The notes under the pieces: generated by a model
The model's database searches: none
The model's input: the letters and a program-made list of their open reading frames with translations, nothing else
Told to the model about the DNA's origin: nothing
Position numbers and translations under genes: made by a program
Assembly (NCBI RefSeq): GCF_009296025.1
Contig: NZ_CP045178.1
Coordinates: 3,906,001 to 3,970,000 of the forward strand
Length of the DNA: 64,000 nt
Source: Streptomyces tsukubensis
GTDB lineage: Bacteria; Actinomycetota; Actinomycetes; Streptomycetales; Streptomycetaceae
Direction: 5' to 3'
Shown here: piece after piece, positions 1 to 8,404 of the stretch
Layout: each line of letters opens with the position of its first letter
Position numbering within the stretch: position 1 is the stretch's first letter

Positions 1-418
1 GGGCGGTGATGATCTCGCCGACCTCGACCGTGGTGTCGTCGAAGTGCGTGTAGTAGAGGTCGATGTAGTCGGTACGGAGCCGACTCAGTGAGGCGTCGGC
101 CGCTGCCTTGATGGTGGCGGCGGAGAGCCCCTTGTACTCGGGGAGGGCGCCGACCTTGGTGGCGATGACGACATCGGAACGGTTACCCCTGGCAGCCGTC
201 CAGTCGCCGATGACGGTCTCGGACTCGCCGCCCTTGTTGCCCTCGATCCAGTGGCTGTAGGCGTCGGCGGTGTCGATGAAGTTGCCGCCCGAAGCTGTGT
301 AGGCGTCGAGTACCTCGAAGGACTGCGTCTCGTCGGCGGTCCAGCCGAACACGTTGCCGCCGAGGGAGAGCGGGAACACCTTGAGGCTGGACGAGCCGAG
401 CGTACGAAGAGTGGTCAT
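1..418 (-). CDS. Aldo/keto reductase, N-terminal part (cut by window edge)
   Basis: The reverse strand opens with ATG at 418 and runs off the left edge, so about 139 N-terminal residues are present. They read as the first strands of an aldo/keto reductase TIM barrel: an LSLGGNVFGWT opening, GGNFIDTADAYSHW with the catalytic Asp and Tyr of the family, an SETVIGDW segment, VVIATKVG with the catalytic Lys, and LRTDYIDLYYTHFDD where the His is normally found. Members reduce carbonyls with NADPH in the cytosol; the substrate cannot be told from sequence. No operon partner is visible on the right, because the next gene ends about 300 bases away on the same strand. Confidence 0.85.
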   Translation of the reverse strand, partial: MTTLRTLGSSSLKVFPLSLGGNVFGWTADETQSFEVLDAYTASGGNFIDTADAYSHWIEGNKGGESETVIGDWTAARGNRSDVVIATKVGALPEYKGLSAATIKAAADASLSRLRTDYIDLYYTHFDDTTVEVGEIITA

Positions 419-630
419 TCCACTGATGACACATAGGTGGAGTGCCGTATTCCTTCCCCCTCCCTTTCCCCCCGCCACCTGCCTCGGAAAAGTCCGACGG
501 TCCTGACGCCGGGGGGTGCCGTCAGGACCGTCGGGTGTCGCGCCCGGAGTGTGGTGCCGGGCGGTGTGTGTCCGCGGGGCGGAACTGTCAGGAGCCGCCA
601 AGGACGGTCTGGAACCGTCGGGGAGGGCAG

Positions 631-722
631 GCACGGCCAAGGACGGCCAAGGACGGCCAAGGACGGTCAGGGACCGCCAGGGGCCGTCAGGGACCGCCAG
701 GGGCCGCCAGGGGCCGTCAGGG
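631..722. repeat. Run of 10-bp tandem repeats between two genes
   Basis: About nine consecutive 10-bp units, first of the form GGACGGCCAA and then GGGCCGTCAG, fill the space downstream of the M23 peptidase and touch its stop codon. The rest of 419-716 holds no gene that I can support; the open frames there are a product of the repeat and the high GC. Confidence 0.7.
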
Positions 723-1916
723 AGTGAGGCCCTTGCTCTGGAGCCAGGGCTGCGGGTCGACGGCCGCCCCGGCGCCGGGGTGCACCTCCAGGTGGAGGTG
801 GGGGCCGGTCACGTTGCCGGTGGCGCCGACCCGGCCGACGACGTCCCCGGTGCTGACCTTCTGGCCCGCGGTGACGGAGATGGACGACTGGTGGCAGTAC
901 CAGAGTTCCGTGCCGTCATCGAGTGTGAGGACCGTGCGGTAGCCGTACGAGCCGGACCAGCCGGCCTCCTTGACGGTGGCGCTGTGGATGGCCTTGATCG
1001 GCGTACCGGTCGGCGCGGCGAAGTCGAGCCCCGTGTGGTGGCCCGAGGACCACATCGAACCGCCGTCACCGAAGTGCGAGGTGAGGGTGTACGAGGAGAC
1101 GGGGAGCTTGTAGCTCTTGGCGAGCTTGGCGAGGCGCTCGGCCTCGGCCTTCGCCTTGGCCGCGGCTTCCTTTTTCTTCTTCTCGGCGGCGGCCTCGGCC
1201 TTCTCCTTGTCCTCCGCCTTCTGCTGCTTGGCGGCGGCCTCGTCCGCGGCCTTCTCCGCCGCGGCCTTCTCCGCCGCCTCGCGCACGGTGGTGTCCGCCG
1301 CGTCCTGCTGGTGCTCGGCCTGCTGCATGATGCGGGCGCGCAGTGCCTCGCCCGCGTCGGTCGCGCCCTGCTCGGTGTCGGCGACGGTGACACCGGCGCC
1401 GGTGAGCGGGGCGGCGTTCACGACGGTGTCGCCGTCGTCCTCGGTCATGTCGGCGACCAGCGCGCCGACGACGGGCAGCGACTTGGCCTGCGGCAGCGAG
1501 TCGGTGACGCCGGACAGATCGGGCAGGGAGATGCGTACGGGAGGCTTCTCCTGCGCCGTGGCGATACCGCCCGCGCCGACGGCCGCCATGACACCGACAC
1601 CCAGGACGGTGGAGCTGCGGGCGAGGCCGCCGCGCTGCTTGGCCACGCGGTGCTTGCCGCGTACGGGACGTATGGAGTCCTCGGTCGGGTTCCACTCACC
1701 CCAGGACGCTTCGGGGGCGTCGGGGCCGACGGCGAAGTCGACGCGGTGCGGGGCGGCAGCGGGGTCGGCGGCCGGAGCGAAACCGGAACCCGGGGCGAAA
1801 CCGGAACCCGGGGCGAAATCGGTGGCTTGGGTGAAGCCGGTGGCCGGGGCGAAGCCGGTGGCCGAGGGAAATCCGGTTCCTGAAGGACCTTCAGGGGCAG
1901 GACGGTCTGACGCCAC
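717..1916 (-). CDS. M23 family (LytM-type) cell-wall metallopeptidase with coiled-coil
   Basis: A predicted secreted or membrane-tethered peptidoglycan hydrolase of 399 residues. The N-terminal ~90 residues are Gly/Phe/Pro-rich with repeated GFAPG-like units. A hydrophobic stretch (STVLGVGVMAAVGAGGIATA) at about 103-122 is a signal or anchor. Residues ~190-270 form a long Ala/Lys/Glu coiled coil. The C-terminal LytM domain has the zinc motifs HTGLD (His ~294, Asp ~298) and HLHLE (373-377). The GTG start at 1916 has an AAGGAG about 10 bases upstream. The c-di-AMP riboswitch just upstream suggests the enzyme is tuned to cell-wall or osmotic state, as known for resuscitation-promoting and M23 genes of actinomycetes. 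Confidence 0.93.
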   Translation of the reverse strand: MASDRPAPEGPSGTGFPSATGFAPATGFTQATDFAPGSGFAPGSGFAPAADPAAAPHRVDFAVGPDAPEASWGEWNPTEDSIRPVRGKHRVAKQRGGLARSSTVLGVGVMAAVGAGGIATAQEKPPVRISLPDLSGVTDSLPQAKSLPVVGALVADMTEDDGDTVVNAAPLTGAGVTVADTEQGATDAGEALRARIMQQAEHQQDAADTTVREAAEKAAAEKAADEAAAKQQKAEDKEKAEAAAEKKKKEAAAKAKAEAERLAKLAKSYKLPVSSYTLTSHFGDGGSMWSSGHHTGLDFAAPTGTPIKAIHSATVKEAGWSGSYGYRTVLTLDDGTELWYCHQSSISVTAGQKVSTGDVVGRVGATGNVTGPHLHLEVHPGAGAAVDPQPWLQSKGLTP

Positions 1917-1939
1917 GTGGGCGCGCTCCTTTCCTTCCT

Positions 1940-2085
1940 CTCGCCTACCGGGTTAGCTGACGGGTTCGGAGCAGGAAGGTCTCCTACGGGCCCTCTTCAA
2001 ACAGGGAGGAGCCCGATTCACCCCAAAAGGTGGTTCCCCGGTTCCCTTGCGGGATTCGGCGCGTGCGCACGGAGCCGTCTCTTGT
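1940..2085 (-). promoter_or_regulatory. ydaO/yuaA-type cyclic di-AMP riboswitch
   Basis: Reading the minus strand towards the M23 gene, the leader contains the hallmark blocks of the ydaO family in order: GGGAACCGGGGAACC, GGGGTGAATCG, GGAGACCTTCCTGCTCCGA, ACCCGTCAGCTAACC and GGTAGGCG. It ends about 25 bases before the ribosome site. In actinomycetes this class binds c-di-AMP and usually turns off cell-wall hydrolase genes. The remaining bases to 2340 contain no gene; an AT-richer patch around 2105-2170 is the likely promoter. Confidence 0.93.
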
Positions 2086-2340
2086 GACGGCTGGGACAAC
2101 CGCGCTGCGTTATCGAACGTTAATAGACAGCGGCCCATGATTCCAAGCCGTTCCGACTGATCATTAACGGCTCTGGCCTGGCCTTAAACGGACATGAGTG
2201 GTCGGATCCGGGCGAGTTGACCCTCCGTCGGCCCCCCATCGATAACGATGAGGCCACATCACTTACTGACAGTGCGTCAGCAGCGCGTCAGTACGAGGTC
2301 ACGGAATCACCCACAGTCACCTCGGTGCGGTGCTCGCGCC

Positions 2341-3735
2341 TCACGGCCTGCGGATCGCCAGCAGCGCCATGTCGTCCATCGCCCCGCCACCGGTATGCAC
2401 CCGCACCTCGTCGGCGACGGTGGCGAGGAGTTCGTCGGGGTTGACGAACACGCGCCCCACGAGCCGAGCCACCGGGTCGTAGAAGACTCCGTCCGCGTCA
2501 CGCGCCTCCGAGACGCCGTCGGTGAAGAAGAGCAGCGTGGCCCCCGGCGGGAAAGCGGTGGGCTCCGAGCGGTCCGGCCACGCCCCCAGCTCCGTCATGC
2601 CGAGCGGCAGCGCGTGCTCGGTGGTCGACAGCACCCGCAGGCGGCCGTCGGCGAGGAGGAGCAGGGGTTCCGGGTGGCCCCGGTTGAGCACCCGTACCGT
2701 CCCCTCGCTGTGCGGGATCTCGGCGAGCACCGCCGTGGTGAACCCCTCGAACGCGTCGAGCCCGTCCCGTCTGGTCCCCTCCCGCGCGAGAGCACGGTCG
2801 AGGCGCTGCGCCACCGCCTCAAGGCTGGTCTCCTGCTCGGCCGCCTCTCTGAAGGAGCCGATGACGACGGCGACGGCCTCCACCGCACCGAGTCCCTTGC
2901 CGCGCACGTCACCGACGACCAGCCGTACGCCGTGCGGGGTGTCCTGGACCGCGTAGAGATCACCGCCGATGAACGCGTCCGCCTCCGCCGCCTCGTACAT
3001 GGCGGCGATATGGAGACCGGCGATCCGCTCGGCGGGCACCGGCAGTACGGCACGCTGCGCCGCCTCGGCGACATTGCGTACGGAGGCCAGTTCCTCGCCG
3101 CTGCGGCGGATGAGGAGGTTGATGAGGACCGCGAGAACGCAGACCGTGAAGACGGTGACGATCTCAAGGATGGACTGGGCCTCGTCCAGATTGCCGCGCA
3201 GGGTGTGCAGTACGACACCGGCCACGCAGGACATGACGCCGATGAACGCCGTGTAGGGGAGGGCGAAGAAAGGTGCCGCGATGAGGGGCGCCGCGGAGTA
3301 GAAGGGGGAGCCGGTGAATCTGGGCGGCGTCAGGATGTCGAAGAGGAAGCCGCCGACGATGAGCAGCGGGGGCAGCACTCGTACGAGGATGCCGGCGCCG
3401 TCGCTGCCCGGCCCCCCGCCCACGGACGTCTGACTGCGCCTGCGGGCCCGGACCCCGGGAGCCCCCCGGCCGTCCCGGACCTTGCCCACGCCGGCCGTAC
3501 CGCGCCGGACCGCACCGGCACGCGCGTCACGGACGCCGTTGCTGCCGTTGGGGCCCGCGTCACCGATGCCGTTACTCCCGTTGGGGCCCGCGTCACCGAT
3601 GCCGTTACTCCCGTTCGGGCCCGCGTCACCGCCGCCGTCACGCCGGTGACGGTGGGCGTCTTCGCGGCCGTCGCCTGTATGCCCTCCTCGCATCCCCACC
3701 GTCCGTCTCCCGCCAGGTCGGCGCCCGCCGCTCAC
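2341..3735 (-). CDS. Membrane PP2C/SpoIIE-family serine phosphatase
   Basis: A 464-residue protein that probably dephosphorylates an anti-sigma antagonist, as RsbU/SpoIIE proteins do. The N-terminal ~110 residues are low complexity and include three tandem copies of DAGPNGSNGIG (33-bp DNA repeats at about 3540-3640). Hydrophobic helices cover about 115-215 (VLPPLLIVGGFLF, AAPFFALPYTAFIGVMSCVAGVVL, IVTVFTVCVLAVLINLLI). The catalytic domain follows, with GGDLYAV, VVGDVRGKGLGAV and FFTDGVSEARD holding the metal-binding aspartates. It ends MDDMALLAIRRP, typical of the family. Start GTG at 3735 follows GGGGGA; an internal ATG at about 3693 would remove part of the disordered tail. No partner kinase gene is adjacent. 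Confidence 0.9.
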   Translation of the reverse strand: MSGGRRPGGRRTVGMRGGHTGDGREDAHRHRRDGGGDAGPNGSNGIGDAGPNGSNGIGDAGPNGSNGVRDARAGAVRRGTAGVGKVRDGRGAPGVRARRRSQTSVGGGPGSDGAGILVRVLPPLLIVGGFLFDILTPPRFTGSPFYSAAPLIAAPFFALPYTAFIGVMSCVAGVVLHTLRGNLDEAQSILEIVTVFTVCVLAVLINLLIRRSGEELASVRNVAEAAQRAVLPVPAERIAGLHIAAMYEAAEADAFIGGDLYAVQDTPHGVRLVVGDVRGKGLGAVEAVAVVIGSFREAAEQETSLEAVAQRLDRALAREGTRRDGLDAFEGFTTAVLAEIPHSEGTVRVLNRGHPEPLLLLADGRLRVLSTTEHALPLGMTELGAWPDRSEPTAFPPGATLLFFTDGVSEARDADGVFYDPVARLVGRVFVNPDELLATVADEVRVHTGGGAMDDMALLAIRRP

Positions 3736-3925
3736 TCAAGGGTTCCCCCTGAGCGACGGTGGGGCGACCCGAGGAGACCCGGGCGGGTGAGTGAGCGACG
3801 GCCGACGGGCCGGACAAGGGGAAGGGCGAGCGGGCGAACAAGGGAGGGGTGAAGGCAGAACGCGGCAGAACCGGAGGAGCCCGGAAGGAACGGGGGAGCC
3901 GGGGGGAACGGAGGGACGCCAAAAG

Positions 3926-3965
3926 ACCGGAAGGCCGATGCACCTAAGTGCATCGGCCTTCCGGT
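3926..3965 (-). terminator. Strong hairpin terminator downstream of tRNA-fMet
   Basis: Perfect 18-bp arms at 3926-3943 and 3948-3965 with a four-base loop. On the minus strand the stem is followed by TCTTTT, so it ends transcription of the tRNA just upstream. Confidence 0.9.
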
Positions 3966-3970
3966 TTCAG

Positions 3971-4044
3971 TAGCGGGGACAGGATTTGAACCTGCGACCT
4001 CTGGGTTATGAGCCCAGCGAGCTACCGAGCTGCTCCACCCCGCG
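3971..4044 (-). tRNA. Initiator tRNA-Met (fMet), anticodon CAT
   Basis: 74 nt on the minus strand. The first base pair is a C:T mismatch and the anticodon stem has three consecutive G:C pairs (GGG/CCC), both initiator hallmarks. The anticodon loop is CTCATAA and the T-arm is GCAGGTTCAAATCCTG. CCA is not encoded. Confidence 0.96.
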
Positions 4045-4139
4045 CCGCTGAACACAACTATACGCCATTCGTGAGGCACCTCCGACCACTCCGGCATCGG
4101 ACGGCACCCGGCGCCCTGTGCGGCCCCGGCGGCCCCGTC

Positions 4140-6359
4140 TCAGAGAGCCACGAGGGTGATCTCGGTGGCCTTGACGCTGGTCCAGACGGCAGCGCCCTCG
4201 GCGAGACCCAGTTCGACGGCGGCCTGCGGGGTGATCTCCGCGACGAGGTCGGGCGCGCGGTCGGAGGTGACCAGGACCCGCAGCCGGCTGCCGAGGGCCG
4301 TGATCTCGCGGACCGTGCCCGGCCATACGTTGCGGGGCGAACCGCCGGGCCGCTCGCGGTGCACAGCGACCGCCTCGGGAGCGATGATCGCCAGCGCCCG
4401 CTTCTCCGGTCCGCTCCCGCCGGACGCGGGGCCGCCCTCCCCGCCCTCTCTGTCGTAGGGGTCCTCCGCCTCGTACGGGGACTTCGTCTCGTACGGGTCC
4501 TCCACGGGGGCCGTGATGAGCGTGGCGCCGCCCTGGAGCAGGAGCCCTTCCGGTGTGACCGTGCCGGGCCAGGCGTTGCGGCCGAGCATCCGTGCCACCC
4601 ACGGCGAACGGGGATTGCGGGTGACCTCGGCTGGTGGGGCGTCCTGGAGGGCGCGCCCGTCGTCGAGTACGAGGACACGGTCGGCGAGCGAGACCGCCTC
4701 GACGGGGTCGTGGGTGACGATCAGGCAGACCCCGGCGAACCCGTCGAGGTGTGTACGGAGGGTGTGCCTGACGTGCGCGCGGGTGGTCTGGTCGAGTGCT
4801 GCGAGCGGTTCGTCAAGGAGCAGCAGTCTGGGGCGGGCGGCGAGCGCGCGGGCCAGGGCGACCCGCTGGGCCTGTCCGCCGGAGAGCTGGGCGGGCCTGC
4901 GGTGCGCGAGGTGTCCGACGCCGAGCCGGTCGAGCCAGCTCTGTGCGGCGCGGCGGGCCTCGCCCCGGGGGACGCGGCGGGCGCGCAGCCCGTACGCCGT
5001 GTTGGTGAGGGCGCTGAGGTGCGGAAAGAGCGCGCCGTCCTGCGGCACCCAGGCGACGCCCCTGCGGTGCGGGGCGAGCGCGGTCACGTCGAGGCCGCCG
5101 AGGCGCAGCTCGGCGCGGGCGCGGGGGGTCAGTCCGAGGAGGGCCCGCAGGAGGGTGGTCTTGCCCGCGCCGTTCTCCCCGACGACGGCGATGGTGGTGC
5201 CGGGCTCGGCGTCCAACGTGAGGTGGGTGAAGCCTGTGACGTCGGCGTGGAGCGGCCAGCTCGCGGCGGGCGCGTCCGCGGCCTCCGAGGCGGGAAGGCC
5301 CGCGGCCTCAGGGGCGGGCGCGTCCGCGGCCTCAGGGGCGGGCGGAGTGGCGGGGCTCGGCGTGGGCGGGACGGCCTCCGCGAATGGCTCGGAGGCCGGG
5401 GCCGTACGCGGTTCCGGGCCCCGCTGCCCCCATCCCCCGGCCCGCCCTCGTACGCGAACTCGCCCTCGCCCTCGTACTCGCCCTCGATCGGGTCCGCCCA
5501 TCCAGCGGCCCCGCAGTCCGACGAGTACGGCCATGGCGATGGCGAGCAGCAGCAGCGACACGGAGGTCGCCGCTTCTGGTGAGTCCTGGAGCAGGAGGTA
5601 GACCTGGAGGGGAAGCGTCTGGGTGGTGCCGGGGAGGTTCCCCGCGAAGGTGATCGTGGCGCCGAACTCGCCGAGCGCCCGCGCCCAGGTCAGCGCGGCC
5701 CCCGCCGCGAGCCCCGGGGCGACCATCGGCAGGGTCACCGTGAGGAAGACGCGTACGGGTGAGGCGCCGAGGGAAGCGGCGGTCTCCTCGTAGCTCGGCC
5801 GCAGTCCGGCGAGGGTCCCTTCGAGGCTGATGACGAGGAAGGGCATCGCCACGAAGGTCGCCGCGACGACCGCGCCCGAGGTGTGGAAGGGCAGGGTGAT
5901 GCCGAAGGTGTTCTCAAGCCACGGCCCGAGCAGCCCGCGCCGGCCGAAGCCGAGCAGCAGGGCGACGCCACCGACGGTGGGCGGCAGCACCATGGGCAGC
6001 AGGACCAGCGAGCGGACAAGCACCTTGCCGGGGAAGTCCACGCGGGCCAGGAGCCAGGCCAGAGGCACTCCGAGGAGCAGGGAGAGCCCCAGGGCCCAGA
6101 AGGAGACGACCAGGGAGAGTTTCAGTGCCTGGGTGACACCGGGACTGCTCAGATGCGCACCGAGGTCCCCCCAGTCCGTCCGCGCGAGGATGCCGACCAG
6201 CGGCATCAGCAGGAACGCCACGGCGAGCAGCGCGGGCAGGGCGAGCGCCACGGGCGTCCTCGTACCGCGGGGCGCGCGGCGGAGGGGCGTACGCGCCCGC
6301 TCGCCCGGGGGCCCGGCCGTACGGGACGGCGTACGGCCGGGCCGGAACGGGGGTTTCAT
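4140..6359 (-). CDS. modBC: Fused molybdate ABC transporter permease-ATPase (ModB-ModC)
   Basis: A single 739-residue protein combines two normally separate subunits of the molybdate importer. Residues ~40-280 are an inner-membrane permease with the EAA-type loop (RALGEFGATITFAGN). A Pro/Ala/Glu-rich linker with repeated APEAADAPA units covers ~285-365. The ATPase at ~370-590 has Walker A (GENGAGKTT), signature LSGGQAQR, Walker B (LLLLDEPLAALD) and the THD switch. A C-terminal TOBE region (~600-739), interrupted by an acidic insert, would bind the oxyanion. The ATG start at 6359 lies 104 bases after modA stops, so the two are likely co-transcribed. ModBC fusions are known in actinomycetes; tungstate is a possible substrate. 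Confidence 0.93.
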   Translation of the reverse strand: MKPPFRPGRTPSRTAGPPGERARTPLRRAPRGTRTPVALALPALLAVAFLLMPLVGILARTDWGDLGAHLSSPGVTQALKLSLVVSFWALGLSLLLGVPLAWLLARVDFPGKVLVRSLVLLPMVLPPTVGGVALLLGFGRRGLLGPWLENTFGITLPFHTSGAVVAATFVAMPFLVISLEGTLAGLRPSYEETAASLGASPVRVFLTVTLPMVAPGLAAGAALTWARALGEFGATITFAGNLPGTTQTLPLQVYLLLQDSPEAATSVSLLLLAIAMAVLVGLRGRWMGGPDRGRVRGRGRVRVRGRAGGWGQRGPEPRTAPASEPFAEAVPPTPSPATPPAPEAADAPAPEAAGLPASEAADAPAASWPLHADVTGFTHLTLDAEPGTTIAVVGENGAGKTTLLRALLGLTPRARAELRLGGLDVTALAPHRRGVAWVPQDGALFPHLSALTNTAYGLRARRVPRGEARRAAQSWLDRLGVGHLAHRRPAQLSGGQAQRVALARALAARPRLLLLDEPLAALDQTTRAHVRHTLRTHLDGFAGVCLIVTHDPVEAVSLADRVLVLDDGRALQDAPPAEVTRNPRSPWVARMLGRNAWPGTVTPEGLLLQGGATLITAPVEDPYETKSPYEAEDPYDREGGEGGPASGGSGPEKRALAIIAPEAVAVHRERPGGSPRNVWPGTVREITALGSRLRVLVTSDRAPDLVAEITPQAAVELGLAEGAAVWTSVKATEITLVAL

Positions 6360-6463
6360 CGGCGGATCCTGGGGGCGGGGTACGGCGCGGGCAGGGGTGG
6401 TGCGGTGGGGGCGCCCCGCGCGGGGCGCGCGCAGGCCGCTCGTAGGGTCACGGAGTCACAGGG

Positions 6464-7300
6464 TCACGGCTTCTGGAAACCTGCGCCCTGAAGAATCTTC
6501 TGTGCCTCGGGGGTGCTGAGCCACTTCACGAAGGCCGCGGCGGCCTGTGCGTGGGTCGACGTCTTGAGGGTGGCCGCCGGGTAGGAGGCGACCGCGTTCT
6601 GGGCGTCGGGGATGGCGATGGCGTCCGTCTTGTCGGTGGCGGTGGCGGCGTCGGTCTTGTAGACGATGCCGGCGTCGGCCTCACCCAGCTCGACCTTGCT
6701 GAGCACCGCCCGGACGTTGGGCTCCTGCGAGACCGGCTTCACGTCGATCTTCTGGGCGTCGAGAACCTGCTTGCTGTAGCGGCCGACGGGCACCTCGGAG
6801 GCGGCGAGCACGACCTTCAGCTTGGGGTCGGCGAGTTCCTTCAGATTGTCGATCTTCTTCGGGTTGCCCTTGCCGGTGGCGATGACGAGGCGGTTCTTGG
6901 CGATCACGGTCGGGGAGCCGGTGTCGGACTTCAGCCCGTCCATCGTCTTCGTGTCGGCGGTGACCAGGGCGTCGGCGGGGGCGCCCTGCTTGACCTGGGC
7001 GGCCAGTTCCTGCGAGCCGGCGAAGGAGAACTTCACCTCGGTGCCCGGGTTCTCCTTCTCGTAGGTCTTGCCCGCGGTCGCGAAGACATCGGTGAGTGAG
7101 GAGGCGGCGAGAACCGTCAGATCGGCCTTCGGAGCCGCCTTCGACGAACTCCCGGACGACTCCTGAGCGCTGCTGTCCTTCTTGCCGCCGCTACCGGTGT
7201 CGTCCTTGCCGTCACTGCCTCCGCAAGCGGCGAGGGAGACGAGGAGGGCGGCGGTGAGGGCGGCGGTGGCGGTACGGCGAGGGGTGAGAACGATGGCCAT
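6464..7300 (-). CDS. modA: Molybdate-binding lipoprotein ModA
   Basis: The 278-residue extracellular substrate-binding lipoprotein of the molybdate transporter. It has a signal peptide with lipobox LAAC, a Gly/Ser/Lys spacer, and the ModA core: [13 protein letters not shown] (anion-binding serines), [27 protein letters not shown] and [11 protein letters not shown], then [13 protein letters not shown] and a C-terminal [15 protein letters not shown]. It precedes the fused modBC on the same strand and follows a TOBE regulator, giving a compact molybdenum locus. Confidence 0.95.
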   Translation of the reverse strand: MAIVLTPRRTATAALTAALLVSLAACGGSDGKDDTGSGGKKDSSAQESSGSSSKAAPKADLTVLAASSLTDVFATAGKTYEKENPGTEVKFSFAGSQELAAQVKQGAPADALVTADTKTMDGLKSDTGSPTVIAKNRLVIATGKGNPKKIDNLKELADPKLKVVLAASEVPVGRYSKQVLDAQKIDVKPVSQEPNVRAVLSKVELGEADAGIVYKTDAATATDKTDAIAIPDAQNAVASYPAATLKTSTHAQAAAAFVKWLSTPEAQKILQGAGFQKP

Positions 7301-7799
7301 GAGACGTGGAACTCCCTAGGGGGACGGGGGGGGAGAAAGAGGGGGCCTGGCAGGGTCGGATTGGCTGGAGTGGCTGACGTGACTGAGGCAGCTGAAGTGA
7401 CTGAGGCAGCTGGAGGGTCTGGAGCGGCGAAAGAGGTGGAGGACGAGGTGGGAGGAGGTGGAGGAGACAAGGGTGAGCGGGGGCGGGCCTTTGGCCATCG
7501 GCGGTCGGCCAAGGCGGTCGGCCAAGGCGGTCGGCCATCGGCGGTAGCACGTCGGGGGTCGCGCGGGGCCGGCCGTCGGCGGCAGGGCGGACGGGCGAGG
7601 GGTGCGTGGGCCCCGACCATCGGGTACGCGGCGCGACCATCGGGTACGTGGACCCCGGCCGTCGGGTACGTGGACCCCGACCTTCGGGTACGCGGCGCGA
7701 CCAGAAACCGCAGAGCCGGCCGCCCACGAGGCGCACGAGATTCCCCACGCTCCACCCGTCCCCGCCCCCGTCCCCGTCCCCGCCACGGCCGGCCGGCCG
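7301..7799. other. Non-coding gap between TOBE regulator and modA, rich in tandem repeats
   Basis: No gene is supported here. Three separate repeat tracts are present: an 18-bp unit at about 7376-7411 (GTGACTGAGGCAGCTG core), units built on GGCCATCGGCGGT and GGCCAAGGCGGTC at about 7493-7551, and the 20-22-bp array listed separately. Despite the 500-base gap, regulator, modA and modBC remain in the same orientation. Confidence 0.6.
7615..7703. repeat. Four tandem 20-22-bp repeats
   Basis: Units share the core ACC(A/T)TCGGGTACG(C/T)GG and alternate between endings CGC and ACCCC. They lie in the untranslated gap upstream of modA, on the transcript side if modA is read from a promoter near the TOBE gene. 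Confidence 0.75.
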
Positions 7800-8225
7800 T
7801 CAGACGCGATCGATATGCACGTTGGTCGATTTCACCCGGGCGGTGGCCTGCATGCCGACCTCAAGGCCCAGTTCCTCCACGGCCTCGCGGGTCAGCAGGG
7901 AGACCAGCCGGTGGGGCCCCGCCTGGATCTCGACCTGTGCGGCGACGTCGCCGAGCTTCACGGCGGTGACGATCCCGGGAAAGGCATTGCGCACAGAGGT
8001 GTACGGAATCTCTTCATCACCGTTGCCTCCTCCCCCTCCCTGTCCGACCTCGATACAGAAGGCCGCGAGCGCACGCCCCTCGATGAGCCTGCGCCCCGCC
8101 TCGTCACGGTGGGTGGTGACCCGGCCCGCATCGGCCCAACGGCGAGCCGTGTCGGGACTGACACCCAGCAGGCGGGCCGCCTGACCAATTGTGTAGGACT
8201 GCATATGCGGAAAACTAGAGGTCAT
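7800..8225 (-). CDS. HTH-TOBE molybdenum-responsive regulator (molybdopterin-binding protein)
   Basis: A 141-residue protein with an excisionase/MerR-type helix-turn-helix at the N-terminus (YTIGQAARLLGVSPDTARRWADAGRV) and a TOBE (Mop) domain at the C-terminus (RNAFPGIVTAVKLGDVAAQVEIQAGPHRLVSL cut in the middle, ending VKSTNVHIDRV). Such proteins sense molybdate and, by analogy with ModE, probably repress mod genes. I chose the ATG at 8225 (MTSSFPHMQSY), which has GCAAGG just upstream; a second ATG at 8204 lacks a ribosome site. It lies upstream of modA in the same direction. Confidence 0.85.
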   Translation of the reverse strand: MTSSFPHMQSYTIGQAARLLGVSPDTARRWADAGRVTTHRDEAGRRLIEGRALAAFCIEVGQGGGGGNGDEEIPYTSVRNAFPGIVTAVKLGDVAAQVEIQAGPHRLVSLLTREAVEELGLEVGMQATARVKSTNVHIDRV

Positions 8226-8229
8226 AGCC

Positions 8230-8241
8230 TTGCATGTGCAA
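8230..8241. promoter_or_regulatory. Palindrome at the start of the TOBE regulator gene
   Basis: A perfect 12-bp inverted repeat TTGCA-TG-TGCAA sits immediately upstream of the chosen start codon and overlaps the ribosome site, a position suited to self-repression by the HTH protein. This is inference from position and symmetry. Confidence 0.4.
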
Positions 8242-8404
8242 GATGATGGACGTTTCCACATGGCAGATGCGAGGCGCGCTGACGTTTCTTGGAGGAACCG
8301 CCAGTAACCACAGGCACGGGGCCGGTGACCACAGCGACCGTCGGAGGAGCGCCGACGACGGTCGCCGTCGAAGGTCGCCGTCACACGAGGCCCACCTCGG
8401 CACC

